NCBI GenBank assembly: GCA_943331445.1
Contig: CALQLO010000007.1
Coordinates: 31,208 to 95,207 of the forward strand
Origin: Akkermansia muciniphila
GTDB taxonomy: Bacteria; Verrucomicrobiota; Verrucomicrobiia; Opitutales; UBA953
Direction: 5' to 3'
Length of the DNA: 64,000 nucleotides
The number at the start of each line of letters is the position of its first letter. The first letter of the stretch is position 1. A program made the position numbers and the translations under genes. Below are positions 1 through 8,290 of the stretch, one piece after another. The notes under the pieces are model-generated. The model was given only the letters and a program-made list of their open reading frames with translations. It was not told the origin of the DNA and searched no databases.

Positions 1-265
1 CATCGGCGTACCCAAACCAGCGGAGCCGGAAGAACATCGCAACCACCCACAATGCTCCGGCGCTCGCACCGATGAGCGGGGCGAAACGCGGTCCGGTGCG
101 GATATAAACCTTCGAGAGCGCGGCGGAAATAAAAGCGGCGAAAAGTCCCGTAAAGAAGGCATCCTTGACGTAGGAGACAGGCAGGTGGCCCGCCATAAAC
201 GCCAGCGCCGCGGCAATAATGAGGAACGCCCAGGTAAACCAATAAGTCGGCAAGTAGGCGTTCAT
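1..265 (-). CDS. Partial membrane protein, truncated by window edge
   Basis: An open frame starts at an ATG (265-263) and runs off the left edge, giving about 88 residues. The start overlaps the glgC stop as ATGA, so the gene is translationally coupled to glgC and sits downstream of it. The visible part has three hydrophobic stretches (WFTWAFLIIAAALAFMAG, FFTGLFAAFISAA and GASAGALWVVAMFF) and looks like a small polytopic inner-membrane protein. I do not recognise the family and the C-terminus is missing. The coupling is seen directly; any role in glycogen metabolism would be inference only. Confidence 0.6.
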   Translation of the reverse strand, partial: MNAYLPTYWFTWAFLIIAAALAFMAGHLPVSYVKDAFFTGLFAAFISAALSKVYIRTGPRFAPLIGASAGALWVVAMFFRLRWFGYAD

Positions 266-1557
266 TCACCGACGATAGTCCCTGGCGGAACAATCGCACC
301 CTTTTTAACGACAATAACGCCATCTCGCACAAATAAGGCGTCCGTCTCCCACTTCTCTGGCAAGCCTGTCGGAGCCAGACGACAACCCGCACCGATACGT
401 GCATTCTTATCAATGATCGCATTGCGGATCAGGCAATTAGGGCCCACGCCGACATCTGGACGGCCAAGGCCGTGATTCTTCGCGAGATCATGCGGACGCT
501 CAAACGCATCGGCCCCCATCATCACAACATTCTCGAGACGAGAACCGGCGCGAATCACGGAGCGGATGCCGATGACGCATCGATTGAGCTCGGAGTCATC
601 GACAATCGCCCCATCGGCCATGAGCACGCGCTGGGCACGCGCGCCGTTCAATTTAGCCGGAGGGAGATAACGAGCGTGCGTATACACCGGATTCTGCCCG
701 TCGAAGAAATCAAAGGGTGGCACCGGATCCGTGAGGGTGAGATTACACTCCCAGAAAGAGCCTACGGTACCGATATCTTCCCAATAACCGTCAAAAACAT
801 AGGCCATCATGCGCTTGGAGGCGAGCAGCCCAGGGATCACTTCCTTACCGAAGTCGGTCTGGGTATGGTCGGCAAGGGCCTCCCGCATGACCTTACCGGA
901 GAAGAGGTAAATCCCCATCGAGGCGAGGCAGTAGGGCGTGGCGGACTTATCTGAAAGACGCGTGCGGGCAGCACCCCCGAGCACCAGCGACGAGATGACC
1001 GCCGGGTCCTTGGGCTTTTCCACGAACTCCACGATGCGGAGGTCAGGATTAACCCGCATAACACCTAGCGCGGAAACCTGATCTGAAGGCATCGCCTTAG
1101 CGGCAATCGTGACGTCCGCGGCATTCTCGACGTGCTGACGGGCCAGTTCGTCGAAATCGAGCCGGTAAAGTTGATCGCCCGAAAGGATGAGCACCAAATC
1201 TTCGTCCTTCAGATTGTAGTGGTGAAGATTCTGCCGGACCGCATCAGCCGTACCTTGGTACCAACTCTCCTTATCGCCGGTTTGTTCGGCCGCGAGAATG
1301 TCGACGAAGCCGCGACCGAAACCATCAAACTTATATGTCTGCTGGATATGCTTGTGTAACGACGCCGTATTAAACTGCGTCAGGACGAAAATCTGGTTGA
1401 AGCCGGAGTTAAGGCAGTTGCTGATCGGGATATCGACCAAGCGGTAGTTGCTCGCCAATGGCACCGCGGGTTTACAGCGATCCTTGGTCAGGGGGTAGAG
1501 ACGGGAGCCACGACCGCCCCCCATGATGATACTGATGACGCGAGGAAGGGAGGGCAT
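262..1557 (-). CDS. glgC: Glucose-1-phosphate adenylyltransferase (ADP-glucose pyrophosphorylase)
   Basis: Makes ADP-glucose from glucose-1-phosphate and ATP, the committed step of bacterial glycogen synthesis, in the cytoplasm. The N-terminal nucleotidyltransferase domain carries GGGRGSRLYPLT (about residues 13-24), KPAVPL, and the YRLVDIPISNCLNSG and VLTQFN signatures, which resemble the cyanobacterial/plant branch more than E. coli GlgC. The C-terminal third looks like the left-handed beta-helix. The frame is open upstream to 1680, but the ATG at 1557 gives 431 residues beginning just before the nucleotide-binding strand, the normal family length; the longer N-terminus is Arg/Pro-rich and unlike the family. 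Divergent from the metallo-beta-lactamase gene at 1663. Confidence 0.95.
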   Translation of the reverse strand: MPSLPRVISIIMGGGRGSRLYPLTKDRCKPAVPLASNYRLVDIPISNCLNSGFNQIFVLTQFNTASLHKHIQQTYKFDGFGRGFVDILAAEQTGDKESWYQGTADAVRQNLHHYNLKDEDLVLILSGDQLYRLDFDELARQHVENAADVTIAAKAMPSDQVSALGVMRVNPDLRIVEFVEKPKDPAVISSLVLGGAARTRLSDKSATPYCLASMGIYLFSGKVMREALADHTQTDFGKEVIPGLLASKRMMAYVFDGYWEDIGTVGSFWECNLTLTDPVPPFDFFDGQNPVYTHARYLPPAKLNGARAQRVLMADGAIVDDSELNRCVIGIRSVIRAGSRLENVVMMGADAFERPHDLAKNHGLGRPDVGVGPNCLIRNAIIDKNARIGAGCRLAPTGLPEKWETDALFVRDGVIVVKKGAIVPPGTIVGE

Positions 1558-1662
1558 GGCGGGATGACCTACCTTCCCTCCGGCCGCCTTCCGTCTCAAG
1601 CGGAAAAGGGTGAATGGCGGCTTGAAGGCGGTGCGGTGACACGGTTGCATCCGTTTCCGCGC

Positions 1663-2457
1663 ATGGCTTTCGCCTTTCACATCCTCGGCACCAGCAGCTC
1701 TGGCAATTGCTCCATCCTGGAAGCAGGGGGCACCCGCCTAATGCTGGATGCGGGCTTTCAAGGCCCACGGCTGATGGCGTCTTTGGAGAAAATCAGCCTG
1801 GAAGCCCGGGCGATTGACGCCGTCCTCATCACCCACGAGCACTCCGACCACTGCATCGGACTGGGCGCCCTGCTCCGCCAAAATCCGCTGCTCAAAGTCT
1901 TCGCCAATCGCGAAACCGCCCGTCGGATCAAGGAGTCCGTCAAAGCAGACGTGAATTGGCAGCTCTTCGAAACGGGGACAACCTTTGAAGTTAACGGACT
2001 GCAGATCACCTCCATCCCGATTCCCCATGATGCGGCCGACCCCGTCGGCTTCGCCATCGATTGCCCACCCGAGGAGGGCCGCCCCAGCAAACGCGTGACA
2101 TGGCTCACCGACCTAGGCCACGCCACCACCGTCGTGAAGCATCATGTCGCTCTCGCGGATATCCTCGTACTGGAAGCCAATTACGACGACGAGATGCTCG
2201 ATCTTTCCAAGCGACCGCAAAGCCTTAAGCAACGCATCCGCGGGAACTTCGGCCACCTTTCCAACACACAAGCCAGGGACCTCCTACTTGGCCTCAAAGA
2301 GTGGCAGACGACCGAGCTCTACCTGGGGCACCTCAGCAAAGAATGTAACCGCACCATCATCATCGATGAGATGATGAACGAGGTGCGCCAACGGAAGACC
2401 GACCTCCGCATCACGGTGGTCGACCCGCTCGAAGACAATCCCGTCAGCCTCTGGTAG
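1663..2457 (+). CDS. MBL-fold metallohydrolase, YycJ/WalJ-like
   Basis: A 264-residue cytoplasmic metallo-beta-lactamase fold protein. HEHSDH lies at residues 58-63, with further likely metal ligands in DLGHA, the LEANYD segment, and GHLSN/LGHLS near the C-terminus. The N-terminal strand ILGTSSSGNC is typical of the YycJ/WalJ group of putative metal-dependent phosphodiesterases or exonucleases. The frame is open upstream to 1564, but the ATG at 1663 begins at the family's usual N-terminus. Its stop is one base from the stop of the convergent gene at 2459. The substrate cannot be deduced from sequence; the link to the WalRK two-component region in Firmicutes is family knowledge and no such genes are adjacent here. 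Confidence 0.85.
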   Translation: MAFAFHILGTSSSGNCSILEAGGTRLMLDAGFQGPRLMASLEKISLEARAIDAVLITHEHSDHCIGLGALLRQNPLLKVFANRETARRIKESVKADVNWQLFETGTTFEVNGLQITSIPIPHDAADPVGFAIDCPPEEGRPSKRVTWLTDLGHATTVVKHHVALADILVLEANYDDEMLDLSKRPQSLKQRIRGNFGHLSNTQARDLLLGLKEWQTTELYLGHLSKECNRTIIIDEMMNEVRQRKTDLRITVVDPLEDNPVSLW

Positions 2458-2458
2458 G

Positions 2459-4387
2459 CTACTTCTTCGCCGGGACCGGAATATCGTCTCCCGCGGCGGC
2501 GGCAGGCGGCGTGGGCACGGCACCGGCGGACTTAACGACGGCGTTTTCGGCCACAGACTTGGCGAGACGCTTCACCGCAGCGCCACAGGCAGGCGAAAGA
2601 GGGTTCAGGTCCTGAGCGGAAAGCCAGGCCGTCAAAGCTGCCGCCTCGTAGCCTTCTTTCTCCTGCTTTTCCGCCATCCCGATAATCTGGGCGTAATTCG
2701 CCACGAGCGGAGCGATGTCGGAACGGGTCTTTGCGAGCACGAGATCGTCGGACTCGGTCTTGTAAGTCTCCACGATGACATCCCATGCGAGATATGGGTT
2801 ATTCTGGGAGGCCAGCACCAAGGCCTTCTGGATATTGGCATCCAGTTCGCCAACGCGGATGAGGACCTTGCGTAGCTTCTCGGAGCGTTCTTTGTCTTGG
2901 GCCAAAGCCAGGGCGTATTCGAACTTCTTATTGAAGATTTCCCGCCACTTGGATTCGGTCATCAGGCGATCGAATTCCGGAATCTTCTGAGCGAGGGAAT
3001 CCTGTCGATTCACGACCTGGAGGGCGAATTCCTTCACGCCGGGATTCTGCGGCCAGATCTTGGCGGCACGCTCCAAGGCGGCCTCAGCCTTCGCTGAGTC
3101 GCCCGTAATGGCGGCGGACTTGGCCGAGAGCAGCGACATATTCGAGGCGTTCATGGCGTTGGTCACCTTAGAGAGAATCGGGGCGCCCGGGAAATCCCGT
3201 GCGCGACCGCGCACCTTATTCACGTAACCTTCGACATTGGCGAGATCATGCTCGTCGCCGAGTCGCTGCAGTTCGCGAAGATCCTTCCAGAGCATCAACA
3301 TCTCGCGCTTCTTCTCCTGCGGATAGGCCATCACGACCGGCTCGAACTCACCTAGGAAGAACGTTTCCTGCAGGCGCTCGAAGGCCGAATAAAGCTCACC
3401 CTGCTTCACTAAATCATCCACCGTGAGCATGCCCTTGGAGACATCCTTGATCGCCTCACGCGAAAGCATGTCGAATGACTCAAGCGTCGGCACGAAGTCG
3501 GAAATGGGGAAGAATTCCTTCACCTCCTTGGCCCCGACGACGATATTCTGGCTACCACCTTTGAAGAGGACGCGGTAGAAGGCGCTCGTGATCATCGAAT
3601 GGCGGTAGCGCCGAGCCATGAGAAAGGAGACCATCTGCGACTGGAATTCGATTTTCGCCTTGAGTCCAAGCGCGGTCATCTCCGCGTTCTTGGCCAGAAT
3701 TTCCGCCTGCGTACGGGCCTCGTCCTTGACCTTGTAGCCCAGCTCCGTCGTCCCAGTCGAGGACTTGCCCAGCGGCTTAGCCTTGGTGGCCGTCTGCGAG
3801 CGCGCGTCGTTAGCCTCTTCAATCATATCGGCACGATTGACGATGATGCCCTCTTGGATTTTGCGCAGGGTCTCGAGCTGGTTCTTGCTGATCTCGATTT
3901 GGCGAAACTCCGCCTTCATCGTCCAGATTTTCTGGACCTGCGTGGCAATCGTCAGACAGTTATTGGCATCGACATCAAATTCGGCTGCTTTGAAGAGCAG
4001 ATTAAAGGCCTCCTGCTGGTTGCGGTAGTAATTCTCCTGATTGATATTGGCGGGCGAAAGGAGGGCATGGATTTGGTCCATCATACCAATATAGCGCTTC
4101 AAATCCCCGCCGTCAGCCGGGGCGGCCAAGTAACGTTCAAACCGAGCCCGGACGGCGCGGGAGTTGCCGAGATTCATCGTGCTGCCCTTCCACTGCATGG
4201 TGCCGTTCTCCATATCGACGGAGTCGCTATTCACATTAAAGATTCGGTCGGCACCACCCTCGGCGGTCGAACTCTTGAAGTCACCGCCGCCACCGCCGGA
4301 AACCGAGGCACCCGGAGGAGGCGCCTGGGCAAAGCCGAGCACGGCCATCGCACACCAACCAAAGCAACTGAGGAATAGGTTACGCAT
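2459..4387 (-). CDS. Large exported protein of unknown function
   Basis: A 642-residue protein with a classical signal peptide (RNLFLSCFGWCAMAVLGFAQA) and a Gly/Ser-rich linker after it. The body is highly charged and alpha-helical, with repeated Ala/Leu/Glu/Lys heptad-like segments and an Ala/Lys-rich stretch around residues 400-600 that could be TPR-like. It ends in a Pro/Ala tail (VPTPPAAAAGDDIPVPAKK). I see no catalytic motif. The gene lies 9 bases downstream of the 131-residue membrane protein gene and is probably cotranscribed with it. I do not recognise the family; a periplasmic or envelope-associated scaffold or TPR protein is a guess. Confidence 0.8.
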   Translation of the reverse strand: MRNLFLSCFGWCAMAVLGFAQAPPPGASVSGGGGGDFKSSTAEGGADRIFNVNSDSVDMENGTMQWKGSTMNLGNSRAVRARFERYLAAPADGGDLKRYIGMMDQIHALLSPANINQENYYRNQQEAFNLLFKAAEFDVDANNCLTIATQVQKIWTMKAEFRQIEISKNQLETLRKIQEGIIVNRADMIEEANDARSQTATKAKPLGKSSTGTTELGYKVKDEARTQAEILAKNAEMTALGLKAKIEFQSQMVSFLMARRYRHSMITSAFYRVLFKGGSQNIVVGAKEVKEFFPISDFVPTLESFDMLSREAIKDVSKGMLTVDDLVKQGELYSAFERLQETFFLGEFEPVVMAYPQEKKREMLMLWKDLRELQRLGDEHDLANVEGYVNKVRGRARDFPGAPILSKVTNAMNASNMSLLSAKSAAITGDSAKAEAALERAAKIWPQNPGVKEFALQVVNRQDSLAQKIPEFDRLMTESKWREIFNKKFEYALALAQDKERSEKLRKVLIRVGELDANIQKALVLASQNNPYLAWDVIVETYKTESDDLVLAKTRSDIAPLVANYAQIIGMAEKQEKEGYEAAALTAWLSAQDLNPLSPACGAAVKRLAKSVAENAVVKSAGAVPTPPAAAAGDDIPVPAKK

Positions 4388-4396
4388 GGTGGGAAA

Positions 4397-4792
4397 TTAG
4401 AAACGCTCGAGTCCTTCGACGACCAGTAGGTCGCGGCTCACGCGTAGCTTACACTTAAAACGTTGGCCGACTTCAAAGGAGTCGTTGGCGGAAAAGGGGA
4501 CGAAAATCGGGATTCGGCCCGACGGACGGGTAACGTCTTTTTCAATCGGCTTCACCGCGAGCACCCGGCCGCGACCTTCGACGACGTAAAGCTGCTGCTC
4601 CACCTGGCAATCAAGGCGGTAGGCGTTGCCCTGCAGCGTCGCCCAATCCTTACGGTAGGCTTCAGCGGAAAAGGGCGTCAAATCGGCGAACTTACCACCC
4701 CCGCCCATGCGTGGGACGACGACGGCGACCAAGATGACAATCACCAACACGGGGATGCCGAGGGCGAAAAAGAGCGGATTGATCTTGGACAT
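4397..4792 (-). CDS. Single-pass membrane protein of unknown function
   Basis: A 131-residue protein with an uncleaved N-terminal membrane anchor (about residues 8-28, FALGIPVLVIVILVAVVVP) followed by a Gly-rich turn and a roughly 95-residue soluble domain rich in alternating Val/Arg/Lys strands. The domain could be a small beta-barrel of OB-like type, but no motif confirms this. It is the first gene of a leftward pair with the 642-residue exported protein, separated by 9 bases, so the two may act together at the envelope. Family not recognised. Confidence 0.75.
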   Translation of the reverse strand: MSKINPLFFALGIPVLVIVILVAVVVPRMGGGGKFADLTPFSAEAYRKDWATLQGNAYRLDCQVEQQLYVVEGRGRVLAVKPIEKDVTRPSGRIPIFVPFSANDSFEVGQRFKCKLRVSRDLLVVEGLERF

Positions 4793-4930
4793 GAAAAACG
4801 GAGGGGCTTCCCTTAACTACCTAGCGTAACCAAGTTTAAGATTAGTTCCAGCGATTTTACTTATAAGAGAAAAACCACCGGGGTGTAGGCGAGCAGGGGC
4901 GAGCCGGGAAGCCTAGGAGTTAACCTCAGG

Positions 4931-6628
4931 CTAGTTCCAGCGCTTCTGCTGGCAGCCATAGACAACCAGACAAACGCCCAGTAGCCCCTGAACAAGCAAC
5001 ACGGCCATGCCCTCTCCATTACTTGCCACATAGGCGCTCTGGTTAGGCATGCTGGCCGTATAGGCATCGTAAAGCGAAAGCCCCATCATGGACTTCATGT
5101 AGCCGGACCAGCCCCAATAGGAATTAATGAACGGCCGGCAGACCCAGGTTAAGGTGGCCGGGAGGGCCAGCACTACCCCCGACAGCGGCAATTGGAATCC
5201 CACCAGGTAGATGGAGAGCAGGGACGACTTCTCCGGCGAAGTCAGCATAGCGGAGAAACCCAGACAAACCACCGACATCGAAACGCAACTCGCTGCCAGA
5301 ATGCCCATCTGTTCACCCCAAGGACCCGGGAACCGGCAAATGAGCTTCACGAAGAAGCACATCCAGACGCCTTGGAAAATCGCGATCAAGGAGACGAAAG
5401 TGATCTTAGAAAAAGCGTAGGACCAAGGGCGCAACCCAGTCATGCGCTCTTTCTCGTAGAGCACGCGCTCCGCCGAGATCTCCCGGCCGCCATTATTCGC
5501 CCCCATCAAGGTCAGGAGAATCACCTGGAACATCACCAACCCAGCGGCAAGCCCAGCCAGTTGAGCGTTTGAAATCTGAACGGCGAGGGCTTGCTGCACT
5601 GCCTCCATCGAGGCCGTATTGCGGTCCATGGGGATTTTTTTAACATCCCAAGCCCCCTCGAGATTAAAGATAATCACGAGCAGCGGGAAGCCGAACGTGA
5701 TGGCGAGGGTCAGGCCGAGATATCCAGTATCGCGGAAGAATAGCTTCATTCGACGAGCCAACAAGGTGAAGAACTGCGAAACGCCATCGGGCACGACGGG
5801 GTCTGGCAACGGTTCGATTTCAGCCGGGGCGCCGACTTTGGCCACCGCTACCTCATAAGCATCCAGATGCTCGGCTTGATAGATGGCCCAGCGATCCCGC
5901 CAGGCGGCTAGGTCCGAGGCGTTTAACACTTCATAAAGGCGTAGCCCGTCGGGAATGCCAAAATACCCAAGTAAAGCATCGGGCGACCCCTGAAAGACGA
6001 CATCCCCCTGGTAAACCACAGTGACCCAGTCGAACTGGTTGAGCTTACCGAGGTTGTGAATGATACAGACAAAGCTCTTCCCGCGCGTCTCCGCGAGATT
6101 ACGCAAGAGCGCTAAGATCTGATCTTCCGATTGAGGATCGAGGCCAGAGGTCACCTCGTCGCAGACCATGCAAGGCGGATCCAGCGTGAGCTCTAATCCA
6201 AGCGAGAGACGCCGCAGCTGACCGCCAGAAAGCGCGGAGACCCGCTTGTCGCGATGCGGAGCCATCCCCGTCTCATTGAGCACTGAATCCAAACGCCGCT
6301 GGCGTTCTTGCGCGTCGGGCACGGCGAGACGCAGCGCATACTCCAGCGACTCCGAAACAGTGAGCTGAGGCTGGGCCGCGGTGAACTGAGGAGCGAAGCC
6401 CACTTTGCCCACAAGGTCTTCCGTGCAAGTGATTCGCTGACCGGCAAGGGCGGCCTCGCCCGATGAAGGCAGAATCCCGAGAATTGCCTTCATCAAAGTC
6501 GTCTTACCACACCCTGACGGCCCAATGACGGCGTTGAGTCCCCGGGGCAGGAAGCGGGCATTAGCACCATCCAGGATGACCGGGCCATTGGCACCAGCCT
6601 GAACAGTGAGGTTTTGGCAGCTCAGCAT
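4931..6628 (-). CDS. ABCG-like ABC transporter, ATPase fused to ABC-2 permease
   Basis: A 565-residue half-transporter with the nucleotide-binding domain first and the membrane domain second, the arrangement of the eukaryotic ABCG/White group and of some bacterial exporters. Visible motifs are Walker A GPSGCGKT (36-43), Q-loop Gln81, signature LSGGQ (133-137), Walker B CMVCDEVTSGLD (Asp157, Glu158) and an H-loop His in CIIHNLG. After about residue 290 come six or so hydrophobic segments. Being a half-size protein it probably dimerises. No substrate-binding protein or membrane-fusion partner is adjacent, so the substrate is unknown. Divergent from the gene at 6676 with only 47 bases between them. 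Confidence 0.9.
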   Translation of the reverse strand: MLSCQNLTVQAGANGPVILDGANARFLPRGLNAVIGPSGCGKTTLMKAILGILPSSGEAALAGQRITCTEDLVGKVGFAPQFTAAQPQLTVSESLEYALRLAVPDAQERQRRLDSVLNETGMAPHRDKRVSALSGGQLRRLSLGLELTLDPPCMVCDEVTSGLDPQSEDQILALLRNLAETRGKSFVCIIHNLGKLNQFDWVTVVYQGDVVFQGSPDALLGYFGIPDGLRLYEVLNASDLAAWRDRWAIYQAEHLDAYEVAVAKVGAPAEIEPLPDPVVPDGVSQFFTLLARRMKLFFRDTGYLGLTLAITFGFPLLVIIFNLEGAWDVKKIPMDRNTASMEAVQQALAVQISNAQLAGLAAGLVMFQVILLTLMGANNGGREISAERVLYEKERMTGLRPWSYAFSKITFVSLIAIFQGVWMCFFVKLICRFPGPWGEQMGILAASCVSMSVVCLGFSAMLTSPEKSSLLSIYLVGFQLPLSGVVLALPATLTWVCRPFINSYWGWSGYMKSMMGLSLYDAYTASMPNQSAYVASNGEGMAVLLVQGLLGVCLVVYGCQQKRWN

Positions 6629-6675
6629 TGGTTGTAATCTTGCTTCACCCCCCTTGCCCGTAAAGGATTAACACT

Positions 6676-7356
6676 ATGAACCCCCAAGCCCTCGCCGCCG
6701 CCCTGCTCGCGACTGCCGCCCTCGCCCCTCAGGCCGACGCGTTCCAGATGACCAAGAAGGCTATTAAAAATCAGGGCATCTTCGGCATCGTTGTCGCCAA
6801 CACCGATATGGCCTTCTACGGACGCGCGGACTCCATCCTGTCGCTCTCCTTCCAGGAGTACACGACTGGCTCCTTCGTCGTCGCCGAAGTCGTCATCGAC
6901 ATGAAGGACTCCAATCAACAGTTCCGCATCTACAACACCCGCCCCCTAGGCACGGCTGACATCACCAATCGCGCCAACCGCGCGAGCGCGGCGAACTCCC
7001 AGAACCGAGGCCTGGACCCGAGCACCGCCAGTAAACTCCCCCTCCCCACTCCGCTCGCCTCCATCGAATCCAAGGTCAACAACATCGTCAGCGGCAGCAC
7101 CGGAGATATCGTCGTCAAAACCTACCCGACGACCACCCACGCAAAGACCGTCGAGATGGTCGTGACCTCCAAGTCTGAACTGCAACACCTCTACTCTAAA
7201 ATGCGCTGTCTCTACACGGGCATCGAGGTGGAAGCCGTCGACGGCGCTTCAATCGAAGGCTCGAACGGAGCGACGGCCGCCGCTTCCGCCACGGGCGCGA
7301 CCGCTGCCAAGATCAAGATCACGCAGATCGGCGGGGTCCTGTTCACGCTCGAGTAA
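6676..7356 (+). CDS. Exported protein of unknown function
   Basis: A 226-residue protein with a signal peptide of about 22 residues (AALLATAALAPQADA). The mature part begins with FQMTKKAIKNQGIFG, has strand-forming segments, a Thr/Asn/Ser-rich centre (residues 90-130), and an Ala/Thr/Gly-rich segment near residues 195-213 before a final strand (IKITQIGGVLFTLE). It carries no recognisable catalytic motif. This is one of the few genes here with a convincing ribosome-binding site (AAAGGA, about 9 bases before the ATG). Family not recognised. Confidence 0.75.
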   Translation: MNPQALAAALLATAALAPQADAFQMTKKAIKNQGIFGIVVANTDMAFYGRADSILSLSFQEYTTGSFVVAEVVIDMKDSNQQFRIYNTRPLGTADITNRANRASAANSQNRGLDPSTASKLPLPTPLASIESKVNNIVSGSTGDIVVKTYPTTTHAKTVEMVVTSKSELQHLYSKMRCLYTGIEVEAVDGASIEGSNGATAAASATGATAAKIKITQIGGVLFTLE

Positions 7357-7472
7357 ATCGGGGAACACCCCCGCACCCCTCGTTTTACGGGGCGAAAAGC
7401 CCCTCCCCGACCTTTCGGGCAAGTCCGGCTTGACCGTTCCAGCGGGCTTCGCTTGTGTCCGCCCTTACTCCC

Positions 7473-8036
7473 ATGGCCTCCCTACCCGTCAACCGTATCA
7501 AGAAGAAGAACATCATGAGCTACAATGGTGAGCTCTGCATCGTTCTCGAGTGCCTCGTGCGCACTCCCCCGAACAACGCTTCCTACGTCCAGATGGAACT
7601 CCGCTCCATCAAGACCGGCGCCAAGATCCCGGTTCGCTGCGGCATCGGAGTCAGCTTCGACGTCTTCGACAATAGCACCAAGTCCCTGGAGATGTCCTAC
7701 GAAGCCGACGGCAGCTACGTCTTCGTCGACACGAGCACCAACGACGAATATTACATCTCGGCTGCCTCCCTGGCGGACTCCAAGGAGTTCCTGATCTCAG
7801 GAACCTCCTACATGGTCCTCTTCGTCGAAGACAAGCCCATCACCGTCGACCTCCCCCCTTCCGTCATCGTCGAAGTCCTCGAAGCCCCGCCCGCCGTGAA
7901 AGGCGACACGGCTGGCAATGTCCAGAAGACCGTGACCTGCGAAAATGGCCTCCAGGTCAACGTCCCGCTCTTCATCAAGCAGGGCGAGAAGATCAAGGTC
8001 AGCACCGAGAATAAAGAATACCTCGGTCGCGCCTAA
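7473..8036 (+). CDS. efp: Elongation factor P with Asn at the tip position
   Basis: EF-P binds stalled ribosomes between the P and E sites and relieves stalling at polyproline. The ATG at 7473 gives 188 residues, the usual length; a GTG at 7455 would add six residues and is less likely. The three-barrel architecture is clear: N-terminal KOW-like domain (RIKKKNIMSYNGE), central domain ending in the ITVDLPPSVIVEV strand, and the C-terminal signature KGDTAGNVQKTV with VPLFIKQGEKIKV. What is odd is the tip loop: where E. coli has PGKGQ with modified Lys34, this protein reads TPPNNAS (31-37) with Asn34-Asn35 and no Lys or Arg. No EpmA/EpmB or EarP gene is adjacent. A strong terminator follows. Confidence 0.93.
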   Translation: MASLPVNRIKKKNIMSYNGELCIVLECLVRTPPNNASYVQMELRSIKTGAKIPVRCGIGVSFDVFDNSTKSLEMSYEADGSYVFVDTSTNDEYYISAASLADSKEFLISGTSYMVLFVEDKPITVDLPPSVIVEVLEAPPAVKGDTAGNVQKTVTCENGLQVNVPLFIKQGEKIKVSTENKEYLGRA

Positions 8037-8060
8037 GCCGCCCCGAAAGGCGCAGCAGCG

Positions 8061-8087
8061 AACCCCGGCCAGCCGGGGTTCTTTTTT
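8061..8087 (+). terminator. Rho-independent terminator after efp
   Basis: A perfect 9-base-pair stem, AACCCCGGC with GCCGGGGTT around a CA loop, is followed by a C and six T. It lies 25 bases past the efp stop and before the oppositely oriented tRNA gene. Confidence 0.9.
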
Positions 8088-8127
8088 GGGCAAACCTGCC
8101 AACTTCATCCCCCTGCCCGGGAGTGCG

Positions 8128-8198
8128 TAGACCCGCAGGGATTCGAACCCCGACAAGGAGAACCAAAAACTCCTGTGCTACCATTACACCACGGGTCT
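8128..8198 (-). tRNA. tRNA-Gln (anticodon UUG)
   Basis: A complete cloverleaf of 71 bases on the minus strand. The acceptor stem is AGACCCG paired with CGGGTCT with discriminator A; the D-arm is GTG/CAC around TAATGGTAG; the anticodon loop is TTTTGGT with anticodon TTG (genomic 8166-8164) flanked by GGAG/CTCC pairs; the T-arm is CGGGG-TTCGAAT-CCCTG with the final pair as G-G/T-type mismatch tolerated. The loop and D-arm match bacterial tRNA-Gln. CCA is not encoded (ACGC follows the discriminator). It is transcribed toward the efp terminator, convergent with efp. Confidence 0.93.
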
Positions 8199-8290
8199 GC
8201 GCACCCCGACTGAAGAGCGACTCACGGGTCGGAGTCAAGCGAGACCAAGGCGGGGTTGACGCTGGGGAGTCTCTGGCTCATTTCCCCTGT

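Noticed and set aside
8199..8290. A TTGACG -35-like box with a spaced -10 before pyrH
   Set aside because: The -10 counterpart (TCATTT) is too weak, and high GC content makes such matches common; no promoter is claimed.
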